A DNA stretch of 64,000 nt from Notospermus geniculatus (lineage: Eukaryota > Nemertea > Pilidiophora > Heteronemertea > Lineidae), in the NCBI GenBank assembly GCA_002633025.1, contig NMRB01000721.1, forward strand, positions 159,941 through 223,940, given 5' to 3'. The stretch's first letter is position 1; the number at the start of each line of letters is the position of its first letter. Below are positions 1-9,030 of the stretch, piece after piece. The position numbers were made by a program, and so were the translations under genes. The notes below the pieces were generated by a model. That model had not been told where the DNA came from. It saw nothing but the letters and a program-made list of their open reading frames with translations, and made no database searches.

Positions 1-105
1 ATCCAGTGATACCGGTTCTGCCATAGATTTTCAATGCAAATATTCACTCTATGATCAGAAATCTAAACACAAACTTGTAAATAGCATTTGCTATAAAGAT
101 ACATT

Positions 106-795
106 AGACTAGTCAAATTTTCAGAAAATGTGAATGCATCAGGCATTTTTGAGTAAAAGCAAGCAAATAGTTTTTTCTGGGGTAGTTTTTCATGCTGAAT
201 ACGAATCTGCTGTTTGCTAAGCCCGAAAATGCATAATTAGGTCACTAATCAAGGTCAAAGTTCGATGACTGACTTCATCATTGGACCCAAGAACTGGGCT
301 TTGTACAGGAGAATGGGAACCGATCTACAGCTAACTTTTGAATGGTTGGATTTACACCCAGTTTTCAGTCATTGTGTTAGAAGGAATGATGTTTTTTCAT
401 GTAAATTAACATAAAATGGGTCAAAATACAAAAAAAGCCATTTCCAATTATGCTAATCCTTAAAAACAATTGAAAATATGCTAATCTTATTCTGAGGCAC
501 CATGTTTCTATCTGTTGGTAATACATTTATTGGGTGTAAATCCAACCGTTCAAAAGTTAGCTGTAGATCGGTTCCCATTCTCCTGTACAAAGCTCAGTTC
601 TTGGGTCCAATGATAAAGTCAGTCATCGACCTTTGACCTTGATTATTGACCTAATTAGGCATTATCTGGCTTGGCAAACAACAGATTCGTATTCAGCATG
701 AAAAACTACCCTAGAAAAACCTATTTGCTTGCTTTTACTCAAAAATGCTTCATGCAGTCTTAAATAGGCTCTTTTTTCAATTTTTTGACTAGTCT
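106..795. mobile_element. Foldback (long inverted repeat) element
   Basis: The arm at 106-360 is matched in reverse complement by 531-795, leaving a loop of about 170 bases. The outer ends read AGACTAGTCAAA on the left and TTTGACTAGTCT-like on the right. The inner ends are GGATTTACACCCA and its complement. The arms differ by scattered substitutions and small indels, so the copy is not recent. No coding frame is visible inside. The structure is that of a non-autonomous foldback or long-TIR DNA element. The superfamily cannot be assigned because no clear target duplication is seen. Confidence 0.8.
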
Positions 796-967
796 ACATG
801 TAGGCCTACAGGTATGTAAAATAAACGTTTGATAGAACCTTACTGGTGCACATAATATACATGGACATCCAGTCACATGTGGTCTGCAGTTCATGTCAGT
901 GCACCCAATCTCAGATGTTCAAATCAACAATTCTATAATGTTGTGATTATGGACATTTGTGTTGCAG

Positions 968-1157
968 CACACACTACCCAATCAATTACAGTGGGTGTTG
1001 AACCACTTAGGTCACTCGTTAGATGTACATAAGATTCACTACCGTTGTACTTCTGATGCCATAGAAAGGACGCAGATTGCGAAGATACTCCTGTTGCAGG
1101 ATACTGGAGCCATTGGCCAATTTGCCAACAAGAAACTAAGTGACATCAATATGGGTG
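968..1157 (+). CDS. Exon of tyrosine-recombinase-like mobile-element protein (C-terminal catalytic part)
   Basis: An open exon runs between a good acceptor (ttgtgttgcag) and a donor (gtatgt) at 1158. It encodes LNHLGHSLDVHKIHYR followed by an alpha-helical stretch ending near LSDINMGG. The GH...H..YR pattern matches the C-terminal His and Tyr region of phage-integrase-like tyrosine recombinases, as found in a large multi-copy family of animal mobile-element proteins. The exon starts in phase 0. The partner half of the domain (LRKYMATITQ) also ends an exon in phase 0, at 8556-8845 on the other strand. The terminal exon of the same family is at 5550-5750 on this strand, so a gene fragment may run through 1-5.7 kb with a large intron full of repeats. 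Family assignment rests on recalled motif patterns. Confidence 0.55.
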
Positions 1158-1259
1158 GTATGTTATTTCCTTGAAATGCTTCATTTTAATGAGTGGGACA
1201 TGTGGTGGATGCTGGCTCCACAGCATATCTAAATATAGAATACGGGCAATACCCAGAGT

Positions 1260-1600
1260 TATCGGGACACCTCTTTGTGAGTAAAAATGTTTTTTTCAAC
1301 ACGCGTGGGGGTTGATTTTGCCCCGGGGGTAAGGTTTAGAGATGGGATAGAGCTATGGGCAGAGTTGGGGCTAACAAAGAAAAGGGTTTGGTCGGGGTTA
1401 GCATTAATTACTAGTTATTAAATAAGACCTACATTCACTGCCATCGCTGCCTGCTGCCTCGGTAGCTCAGTCGGCTAGAGCGTATGCCTAGTAATCCAAG
1501 GGTCCCTGGTTCGACTCAAACTGGGTGACACTTTTTCACCCCTTCTTCTCTCTCGTGTTTTCCTTTTTATTGAAAATACTCTTAAGTCCGAAGATGATGG
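1260..1600 (+). repeat. tRNA-Thr-derived SINE-like repeat, copy 1
   Basis: A tRNA-like core at about 1457-1530 has an A-box-like TAGCTCAGTCGG, an anticodon loop CTAGTAA (AGT, Thr) and a B box GGTTCGACTC. The acceptor stem does not close, so it is not a working tRNA gene. A T-rich, pyrimidine-rich tail follows (ctttttcacc through about 1600). The left 190 bases (ACGCGTGGGGGTT, GGTAAGGTTTAGAGATGGG) are matched on the minus strand at about 60340-60533. The repeated unit therefore extends well upstream of the tRNA part. Related copies are at 54481-54640 and 60225-60535. Confidence 0.75.
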
Positions 1601-2128
1601 CTGTGGACCCAGTTCCTTAAAACCTCTACCGGAACATGTATGTGTGAAATACAACATATGTCAACAGTGACTCCCTTCTGTTCAAAAGCAGCTGTTTCCA
1701 TATTTAAAGGTGAAAATAGTTTCATTGTGAAAATAAGCTGCCAATATGAAATAAATGAAGAGATGACTTCAAAATGCAGAGCTCATCCTATTGGTTACCG
1801 GTACCAAACTTGTCAAATGGGTCAGTAATTACCATGGTAACATACTTTTCGAGCTTGACTACCATTGGACTGAGCAGTGAATTATATCAAAAATAGATAA
1901 GCGAGCTTATCTATTTTTGATTATATTTAGTGCTAGCCAGCAATAAATACCCCTTTTCAGCCTTAATGACCGAATTGCATTGGCTGTGTTTCACTTGCTG
2001 TTCAGTGCAGAATGATGACTTACAGCGTGAGATAGCAGGTGACAAATGCCTAGATTTGTGCGAAGGTTTTGTTCCATTCCGGTTTTTGTTCCATACCCAT
2101 TATTAGACATGGTGTTGTTTCAGACAAT
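1601..2128. other. Intergenic stretch with a perfect hairpin, no gene seen
   Basis: No supported coding sequence is present. The only clear structure is a perfect hairpin at 1887-1920 with 16-base arms (TCAAAAATAGATAAGC) and a 2-base loop. It is AT-rich and has no obvious partner element. Confidence 0.5.
1887..1920. repeat. Perfect 16-bp inverted repeat
   Basis: The arms at 1887-1902 and 1905-1920 are exact reverse complements, separated by GA. It may be a miniature hairpin or a cruciform-prone site. It does not resemble a known regulatory element. Confidence 0.9.
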
Positions 2129-2640
2129 GGGCCGAATAAATAAAAACTAGCATTTGCTTTTTCTAGCCATTGGCTGATATTCATAAAAGTTAAGCATGTG
2201 CTTTTACTTAGATTTTTAAGCATATACTAGGCCCGATATTCATAAAACCTGAGCTAATGCTTATACTTATCAGCTTCTGCTACTAGGTAAAGCATCTGCT
2301 TTTTGAGCATTTAGTCAATGCTACAGTACGTTGCACAATTGACCTCCCAGAATCCGCGTACCTCCCTCGGACGTGGCGCGGAAGGTAACCATCAGTTCAT
2401 CGCGGATGGTACGGGTACGTCACGCGTCTCTGTTGCGTGACGTCGGGTGAATGACGTTACGTCTTCACTGCATGCCTTCCATGACGGGCATGAACTTGAA
2501 CTCGAAGAAAATGCTTGAATGTGTATTAATAAAAGCCATCTTTTTCTCACATGAGGAAGCATTTGCTCACACTTTGTGCAAGCTACTCTGGAGGTGCTTG
2601 TGCATTTGCTTTGACAGGTTTGCAGCAGCAATACAGGGAT

Positions 2641-2898
2641 ATATTTATGCGAATTAGACAAGGGAAACTGTACAAAAGTCGGCGAGATCGAGATGAGATC
2701 TCACCGGCGACTTATCGCAAGTTATTTCGTTTCGAGAAAGAAAACGTGGAATGGCTTGTAGCTATGCCCGATACAGTCGAGAGCAGAGGCGGTTGTATGA
2801 TTCCCGTAGCTTCCATAGTCTTTCCAAAGCTGGTAAAAATAGTTGCCTTTACATCCCGTAGTTCTTGGACCTTTTTCTCCTTCGTACTTGATAACTAA
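2641..2898 (+). pseudogene. PIF/Harbinger transposase N-terminal fragment
   Basis: The plus frame contains SPATYRKLFRFEKENVEWLV and then VESRGG. This matches the start of a HARBI1-like nuclease: a helical region, then an ETRGGAL-type motif ahead of the DDE core. The fragment stops where the inverted-duplication sequence changes. No DDE catalytic residues are present, so it cannot encode an active nuclease. The same segment is repeated in reverse complement at about 4440-4640 with several substitutions. Confidence 0.6.
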
Positions 2899-4023
2899 CT
2901 TTTGTTCCAGTAAAACTGGATACCTTAATGAGGGACACTACAGTTAGATTCAAGTTCTCAGAATTGGCTTAAGACTCTTCTGAATCTGCACATGGTGTTC
3001 TTTGGCAAATAACAAAAAATATGACAACCCTGTCTCACCTTCATTGGAATTACATGTCAAGAGCCAACAACCACTCGGTTTAGATCTAGGGAAGTTCAGA
3101 TAACATTCCAAGTCTCGACTCCGACTCCAGAGGAATCTTTTTTGGGAACTACGTCATCAAATACAACGGAGTTTCCCAAAGCAATGGTGTTTACTCATTC
3201 AGGAGGGAAGGAATAGAATCCGCCTGGGTGGTAAATTTATCTCCGACTTGAAAAATCAGAATTTTAGGACCTCGGAGTTGGAGCGGGAGTGCGAGTCGTA
3301 AGATCTTACCTCGCTAATATAGTTGAGCAACGCATGTGCCATGCAGCTCTTGCTTATATCTAACAAGCAAAAGATTGAAGCTAAAGCAGAAGCTTATTAA
3401 TACATTTTCAAGCATTTGCTTTGGCTTGATCTTCTTCTAGGTGACCTTTTGCTTTTTCTCTAGCTTGAACTTGAAAGCAAATGCTAGGGCCGAATAAATA
3501 AAAACCTAGCATTTGCTTTCAAGTTCAAGCTAGAGAAAAAGCAAAAGGTCACCTAGAAGAAGATCAAGCCAAAGCAAATGCTTGAAAATGTATTAATAAG
3601 CTTCTGCTTTAGCTTCAATCTTTTGCTTGTTAAATATAAGCAAGAGCTTGTTAAATATAAGCAAGAGCTGCGTGGCACATGCGTTGCTCAACACTATTAG
3701 CGAGGTTAAGATCTTACGACTCGCACTCTCACTCCGACTCCCAGGTGCTAAAATTCGGATTTTTCAAAAAAGGAGCCCTCTGGAGTCGGAGTCGAGACTC
3801 GGAACGTTATCTGAGTGAACTTCCCTAGGCCTAAACCGAGTGGTTGTTGGGTCTTGACATGTAATTTCAATGAAGGTGAGCATGGTGAGATAGGGTTGTA
3901 GATCGAGTGTTTCTTTCGTTATTTGCCAAAGCACATGCAAGCCGTGGCATCATGTGCAGATTCAGAAGAGAATTCAGCCAATTCTGAAAACTTGAATCTA
4001 ACTACGGTGGTGTCCCTCATTGG

Positions 4024-4333
4024 GCCGAATTTATAAAACATAGCAAAAGCTTACAAGCCAAAGCCCCAAGGCCAAGCTTTTGCTTCTCAAGGAGAAGCAC
4101 AAGCCAAAGAATTTGCTCACAAACATATTTATAATCAATTGCTTAACCTAATGACCTTTTCTTATAAAGCCAAGCAAGATTTTCTATCTGATGAAGCTAA
4201 TGCTCGCAAGACAAAGCGTCTGCTAATTCTTGTAGGCAGTTGCTTGTTCTATGAAGCAAAAGCGAAATTTTATGAATACCTCTTCAAGAAAAAGTCCAGA
4301 AAAAGCAAATGCTAGTTTTTATGAATTCGGCCC
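4024..4333. mobile_element. MITE with GGGCCGAAT termini inserted in the right arm
   Basis: The element begins GGGCCGAATTTATAAAA and ends with the complement, TTTTTATGAATTCGGCCC. It interrupts the right arm of the large inverted duplication. The left arm reads continuously through the corresponding point (CCTTAATGAGGGACAC at about 2922), which defines the empty site. It is about 310 bases, non-coding and rich in AAGCAAA/AGCTT words. It is likely mobilised by a PIF/Harbinger-type transposase, judging from its ends. Confidence 0.65.
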
Positions 4334-4439
4334 AATAAGGCATCAGTTTTACTGGAACGAAAAGTAAGTTATCAGGTACTAAGGAGAAAAGGCCCCGGCA
4401 CTGCGGGATATAAAGGCAACTATATTTACAGCTTTGGAA

Positions 4440-4640
4440 AGACTGTGGATGAGATGCCACTGGAGTCATACAACCGCCTCTGCTCTCGACTTCATGTATC
4501 GGGCATATGTCGCTGCAAGCCATTCCACGTTTTCCTTCTCGAAACGAAATAACTTGCGATAAGTCGTTGGTGAGATGTCATCTCGATCTCGCCGACTTTC
4601 TACAGTTTCTGTTGTCAAATTCGCATAAATAGAAATTATG
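4440..4640 (-). pseudogene. PIF/Harbinger transposase N-terminal fragment, inverted copy
   Basis: The reverse complement repeats the fragment at 2641-2898, with EKENVEWL- and SRGG-type segments recognisable. It is separated from the first copy by the inner inverted-repeat arms. Frames are disrupted and there is no catalytic core. Confidence 0.55.
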
Positions 4641-4992
4641 AGAGGATGCCGCTCATAATTAGGTTTATGCTGGGCAGCCTGAGATGACGGTAACCTGATT
4701 TGAACTCTCCTGACTGGTACAAGGTGACACGGATCACGTGATCACCTACGGAGATAGGCCTATGCTAATTTCTTTGTCTCGGGATAGGGAGGCGTATACC
4801 GGTCATTCCGCCTGCGAATCTCGAGACGCTAAGTCAGCGGTGATTTCGGAAAGTTTCGAAGAAGTGATTTCGACAGTTTTCATCTTTTATTCCTGGCCTG
4901 GATTACTTATCTCGTTTATCTGGATCACCGTGATATCGCAGTTAAGTACTCTTATCATTTCCATGTTAATGATGTCTTTTCTTCCTGGTCAG

Positions 4993-5396
4993 GATGAACG
5001 GTTTCGTGTGCTCATCTTTGGGCACAGCTACATCAGGCGCCTCCGGCAATTTCTACTTTCAAGCACGAGATTTGGACGGTTCCGACCTGGTTCGACGGGT
5101 CACAATCTACAGCTCGTGGGATGCGATGTGAAATTGATTGGAAGGCCTGGTTTAACTTTAAATCGTTTTTACGAAGCTGAGCAATCCTTATGCGAGGAAT
5201 TCAGGGCCTTTGCCCCTAACCTCATCATCCTCCAGTTAGGCGGAAACGACCTTTGTAAGGCTGCGCGTTCGGCGGACAGCGTGGCAGAAGATCTTTCCAA
5301 ACTGGCGTGGGAGATGCATTACCTATGCCATTGTCGTGTGCTTATTGCTCAGCTAATCCCGAGAGTGCGGTGCCCGAGTGGATACAATCTTAAAGT
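4993..5396 (+). CDS. SGNH/GDSL-hydrolase-like exon of a mobile-element protein
   Basis: After an acceptor-like tttcttcctggtcag, the frame encodes RVLIFGHSYIRRL, then NLIILQLGGNDL, then VLIAQLIPR. These correspond to block I (GHS, nucleophile Ser) and block III (GGND, with the oxyanion Asn) of SGNH hydrolases. The C-terminal DxxH block would fall in or beyond the sequence gap that begins at 5397. SGNH domains of this kind accompany several animal retroelements and tyrosine-recombinase elements. The open frame extends upstream to 4738, but that part is hydrophobic and low in similarity to anything, so the splice acceptor is preferred as the start. It could belong with the exon at 5550-5750 or be an unrelated insertion. 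Confidence 0.5.
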
Positions 5397-5544
5397 NNNN
5401 NNNNNNNNNNNNNNNNNNNNNNNNNNNNNNNNNNNNNNNNNNNNNNNNNNNNNNNNNNNNNNNNNNNNNNNNNNNNNNNNNNNNNNNNNNNNNNNNNNNN
5501 NNNNNNNNNNNNNNNNNNNNNNNNNNNNNNNNNNNNNNNNNNNN
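5397..5544. other. Assembly gap (148 N)
   Basis: The gap separates the SGNH-like exon from the downstream terminal exon. Any splice site between them is hidden. Confidence 1.
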
Positions 5545-5549
5545 AAAAA

Positions 5550-5750
5550 CGTACAAATCATGCAAAGCAACTATGGACGCTGGAGGAAGAGGATGAGATC
5601 AGGGAGATCTTTCAGAAATACTTCAAAATGAGGCAACGCCCGAAACCGCTGGCATGCCAAAGAGCGATTGAACTGAGCAAAAAAAAACAATGGATACATT
5701 TGGAAGCGGTCGAAGGACACATTGAAAAAGAAGCTCTTCCGCATGATTGA
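5550..5750 (+). CDS. Terminal exon of tyrosine-recombinase-like mobile-element gene
   Basis: Immediately after the gap, an open frame encodes KQLWTLEEEDEIREIF, then QRPKPLACQRAIEL, then KKKQWIHLEAVEGHIEKEAL, and stops at TGA. The pattern W-x-EEE near the start, then P...C, then a W..v...v motif, is the short Myb-like C-terminal tail seen in the multi-copy family whose recombinase-like part is at 968-1157. Its 5' boundary is unknown because of the gap. A second TAA follows 3 bases after the stop. The assignment is from recalled family structure. Confidence 0.5.
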   Translation, partial: RTNHAKQLWTLEEEDEIREIFQKYFKMRQRPKPLACQRAIELSKKKQWIHLEAVEGHIEKEALPHD

Positions 5751-5858
5751 TAAACTTCAGTGAAATACGAATTTTGCGATTGTTTCACAATTGCAAAATT
5801 CATGTCATTGAAAACATCCATGACATGAATTCATGACAGAAAGAGGTCAGCTCACCAG

Positions 5859-6431
5859 CACCGTGGAGAATCAGCAGCAACCTCGCCGATTTTTCCCTCC
5901 AGGCAGCTGCACTCGCCGGTCGACATTTTACTCCTCACCGATTCAAAATGGCGGACGTGGAGAAGATGCCCATAAAAACAGGTAAAAAGGTGATGATTAA
6001 AGTGTTCTAATCGAGACGAGGCATCACCGAGGCTATTTCTACGATACCAACGATTCGATTGATGTATACTTTGTCTTAATATGTGATCTAGCAGTGACGT
6101 TTGAACCAAAAAAGTTACGCGACATGCACATTTCTTCACCATAACGCTGGCTTCTTTCTGCATCTATCGGGTGCCGTTTTCGCAACTTTTTTGGTTCGAA
6201 CGTCACTGCTAGATCACATATCAAGACAAAATATACATCAATCGAATCCTTGGTATCGTAGAAATAGCCTCGGCGATGTCTTGTCCCGATTAGAACACTT
6301 TAATCATCACCTTTTTACCTGTTTTTATGGGCATCTTCTCCACGTCCGCCATTTTGAATCGGTGAGGAGTAAAATGCCGACCGGCGAGTGCAGCTGTAAA
6401 TCGGCGAGGTTGCTGCTGATTCTCCATGGTG
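5859..6431. mobile_element. Foldback DNA element with 5-bp TSD, copy 1
   Basis: The terminal inverted repeats begin CACCGTGGAGAATC. The arms run from 5859 to about 6135 and from about 6170 to 6431, with only about 35 bases between them. ACCAG lies directly outside both ends (5854-5858 and 6432-6436), giving a 5-bp target duplication. Each arm contains a first-exon-like segment: AAAATGGCGGACG with ATG at 5948, an open frame MADVEKMPIKT, and a donor gtaaaa at 5982. The right arm mirrors it on the minus strand, with ATG at 6350-6352. A second family member is at 32644-33407. There is no transposase, so the element is non-autonomous. Confidence 0.85.
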
Positions 6432-6439
6432 ACCAGGAT

Positions 6440-7156
6440 AACCCAAATTTAATGATCATTGCTCCGACAGGTTTGCCAACATTCCATGATAATACTCATG
6501 TCACTCATGTTAGCAATGAACTGCAGCCCCCTTGTGACTGGATGTTTGTTTGTATAATGGGCACTGGTGAGGTGTGGTGATCATTATGCAGTTGGGTTGC
6601 AACCCAAACTGTAAAACACAGTAAAACTTTCACAGTCACAGCAGCAGAGAATCATTGATTTGGACAGCTGAGATTGGAGTGAATCTTTTCTGTCACTGTC
6701 TATTAGCACATTAGCTGTGGGGAGTTTGCCCATGGCACCATTCTTACTAAATGTAATTCAATACACAAGGAACTATTGTTATGCACAAGCAGTTCACACA
6801 GTTCTTATAAGAACTGTGTGAACTGCTTGTGCATAACAATGAGCTGCAGCCCACGTGATGTTAATGTGTATGATACCAGTAAGGTGCAGTGATAATGTTT
6901 TTCTGAGCGGTTGTCACTTTCATGATGATCGCTTATCCCCTTGTTGTTGATCCTGGGTTGGATGTGTGTATGATGTTCACCAGTAAGGTGCAGTGATCAT
7001 TTAGTTTTTCTCTGCGGCTATCACTTTCAACAATGAGCTGCAGCCCACTTTTGTAACTGGAAGTTTGTATGGTGGGCACCAGTGAGGTGTGGTGATCATA
7101 TAGTTTGGGTTGCAACCCAGACAAATGTTCATAGTCACAACAGCAGAGAATCATTG
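6440..7156. repeat. Dispersed repeat (GTGGGCTGCAGCTCATTG family)
   Basis: This is a mosaic of a repeat family found again at 7651-8130, 12250-12800, 12976-13451, 18375-18760 and 20376-21125. Signature words are GGGCTGCAGCTCATTG, CACCTCACTGGTGC, CAACCTCCCCACAGTTCG and TCATTGATTC. Copies occur in both orientations. No coding frame is conserved between copies. It includes the 66-bp palindrome at 6775-6840. Confidence 0.7.
6775..6840. repeat. Perfect 66-bp palindrome
   Basis: The two 33-base halves are exact reverse complements with no spacer. Each carries GCACAAGCAGTTCACACAG. Single copies of the half-sequence occur in the same dispersed repeat elsewhere (about 13175 and 20605), so the palindrome arose within this copy. 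Confidence 0.95.
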
Positions 7157-7650
7157 TGCCTTTTTACATGGTGCTGGATCGAGGAAACCTACGTCCACTC
7201 TCCTCGGGAGGGTTCGGTTCAGGATGAAATGATCGCTTTTACACGGTGACCCGCTTCGATCTAGTTCGAGGTCGGTTCATTCAAATGCGTGCCACTAGGT
7301 GGCATGTATCAACATTTACAGTTATCGTAACTAAAAAATATCACGGAAATAATGACTAAAATCGATAAACTATGCTTCTAACAGCATGAGCAGTGCATGA
7401 GAGATCACGCGTGTGATTTCTGAACAAGTAATAACGCGATTTATGTCACTCTGGGAGCGTACTCGAACCCGCACGAGGCCGGTGGAGGTCGGTTCGCTTT
7501 TACCTCCACCTTCCGAAGACTCACGCGGAGAACTGAAGTGGCCCGAGGTAGGTGGAGGTCAGTTTTTCGCTTTTACACGGGGAAAAATAACTGAACCCTC
7601 CTCGATCTAGTCTCGATCCGAAACGCACCGGCACCGTGTAAAAAGGGCTA
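7157..7650. mobile_element. MITE with GCCTTTTTACA/TGTAAAAAGGGC ends, copy 1
   Basis: The left end is GCCTTTTTACATGGTGC and the right end is GCACCGTGTAAAAAGGGC. It is about 490 bases, non-coding, with TCGATCTAGT and GAGGTCGGTTC repeated internally. It interrupts the dispersed repeat inside AATCATTGATTC. The uninterrupted sequence survives at about 13300. A second copy lies at 23276-23812. Confidence 0.8.
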
Positions 7651-8130
7651 ATGATTCAAACAGCTGAGATTGGAGTGAATCTTTCCTATGAAACGAACTG
7701 TGGGGAGGTTGCCAGTGGCATCATTCTGACCAAATGTAATTCAGTACACAAGTAACTAAGAACTGCGTCAATTGCTTGTGCAGAACAATGAGCTGCAGCC
7801 CACGTGTGACTGGATGTTCGTGTTTATGATGTGCACCAAAAAAGTACAGTGATCATTAAGTTTTCATGAGCTGTTATCACTTTGATGATGATCACCATAT
7901 CTCCTTGCTGATCATGGGTTTTAAGATGTTTGTTTACATTTGATTCACTTCAAGCTCATGCTCTTGGAAAGAAGGGTAAAAAATGCCCCAATTGGCTAGG
8001 TGTAACTGATGACCACCACCTACATGACCTATGTTCTGCATCGAAGGCTCCGAGTCGGCTGGGTGGTGACATGACATCAGACATGGCTGCAACCCAAATT
8101 TAATGATCATTCCTCCCCACAGGTGCATTC
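7651..8130. repeat. Dispersed repeat (GGGCTGCAGCTCATTG family), continued
   Basis: This is the continuation of the repeat interrupted by the MITE at 7157-7650. GATTGGAGTGAATC, GGTTGCCAGTGGCATCATTCT and TGAGCTGCAGCCCACG are present in the opposite order and orientation to the copy at 13170-13300. Confidence 0.7.
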
Positions 8131-8480
8131 CATAATGTTCATGTTAAAGACATACATGCATCAGAGCTAGCCTTGCCTACGACAGAAGTTTGTGTTCGAA
8201 AACCAGTTGAGAAAATTTCATTCCATTATGATCGACTGTAAGGGCCACTACGTGTGTCTCACATTTTTCGACAGCTTGGTTCGAAGTTATTCTACTTGTG
8301 TTCAAACAGAAACCCAAATCGTATGTTATGCTAGCTAGTCTGGTGGTCACAAACCTGAAAGACATCATTTGAAAAACAGCAATTTCAGTCATCACTGAGT
8401 AAAACCAGCCTTTTACCTTTCATGTTTTTACACATTCACCTTGGATCTTTGTACCGAAAAATCTGTACCTTGAATTCATA
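8131..8480. other. No recognisable gene
   Basis: Only short shadow frames are present and no repeat family is recognised. It probably lies downstream or intronic to the minus-strand exon at 8556-8845. Confidence 0.3.
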
Positions 8481-8555
8481 TTACTCCCACAAAGTTAGAG
8501 CGATGGAAGCCAAATTCAGAAGATCTAGTAGTATCAGTACTGGTATTGCAGGTAC

Positions 8556-8845
8556 CTGGGTGATTGTGGCCATGTACTTCCGTAGTGAGGTGCTTGTTAT
8601 CCTCTCTGGAGCTTCAAGTTCAGCTGCACTTGCTGCCCTTGCCTGGGCATCATATGCACGCACAACACCATCAGAAGAATGTTCACTGGAACTAGAACAA
8701 CTGGTTTCAGGCATGTATTCTGAGTCATCGTTTGCACTTTCACAGCCACTCTCGTGATCCCTCAGCCTTTTCCCCAGGCAGGGCTCCATCCTTTTCATCA
8801 AACTGACTTCTTTTCCAGGTTCCTTCAATGACACAGACCTTCCAG
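8556..8845 (-). CDS. Exon of tyrosine-recombinase-like mobile-element protein (N-terminal half of catalytic domain)
   Basis: The exon is bounded by an acceptor (attcttttttcag) and a donor (CACCCAG|gtacct) on the minus strand. It encodes a basic and serine-rich acidic segment (ETSCSSSSEHSSDG), then LEAPERITSTSLRKYMATIT. The R(I/V)TST-LRK--AT motif is the Arg-box half of the recombinase-like domain. The H/Y half is the kind of exon seen at 968-1157, and both exon edges are phase 0, as expected for one conserved intron. It lies on the opposite strand to 968-1157, so these are either two copies or the two sides of an inversion. The first catalytic His position of HxxR is not His here. Confidence 0.5.
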
Positions 8846-8902
8846 CTGAAAAAAGAATACAAGTAAGAGATTTTGTACCTTTGAAGGTTTTTCATTTATT
8901 AA

Positions 8903-9026
8903 AGGGATGTTCTCGCCCTGAATTCCATTCTGTTGGTATGTGCTCCCACCGGCTTGTCAATAGCCAGTTTCTGGATCATCAAAACGACGGTCAGTACAAC
9001 CTTTTGATCAGGGCGCGAGAATCCCT
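8903..9026. mobile_element. TTAA-flanked MITE
   Basis: AGGGATGTTCTCGCCCTGA at the left is mirrored by TCAGGGCGCGAGAATCCCT at the right. TTAA lies directly outside each end (8899-8902 and 9027-9030). The 124-base hairpin-like element with TTAA duplication fits a piggyBac-type non-autonomous element. Confidence 0.8.
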
Positions 9027-9030
9027 TTAA

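Larger units (their letters stand above)
2129..4640. mobile_element. Large inverted duplication of PIF/Harbinger-derived DNA
   Basis: About 2 kb is folded back on itself. The left arm is about 2645-3489, the right arm about 3506-4640, and the centre is near 3490-3505 (GCCGAATAAATAAAAA). Matching landmarks include GGAGTCGGAGTCGAGACT at about 3780 against its complement at about 3115, and TGGAATGGCTTGTAGC at about 2748 against its complement at about 4510. Both outer parts hold the same decayed transposase N-terminus. The termini GGGCCGAAT at 2129 and ATTCGGCCC ending at 4333 are flanked by AAT on both sides. Part of the right arm is interrupted by another element (4024-4333). AGCAAATGCTT-type words recur through the inner arms. 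Element borders are approximate because several related copies are nested. Confidence 0.7.

Noticed and set aside
1457-1530. Functional tRNA-Thr (AGT) gene
   Set aside because: The A and B boxes and anticodon loop are present, but the 3' acceptor strand does not pair with the 5' strand, and two similar copies have the same defect. It is a tRNA-derived repeat.
5612-6163. Minus-strand frames at 5612-5821 and 5852-6163
   Set aside because: They are antisense to the terminal exon and to the foldback arm. No independent support.
6101-6580. 159-codon open frame
   Set aside because: It runs through one arm of the foldback element and into a dispersed repeat. It has no domain and appears as a by-product of the inverted repeat.
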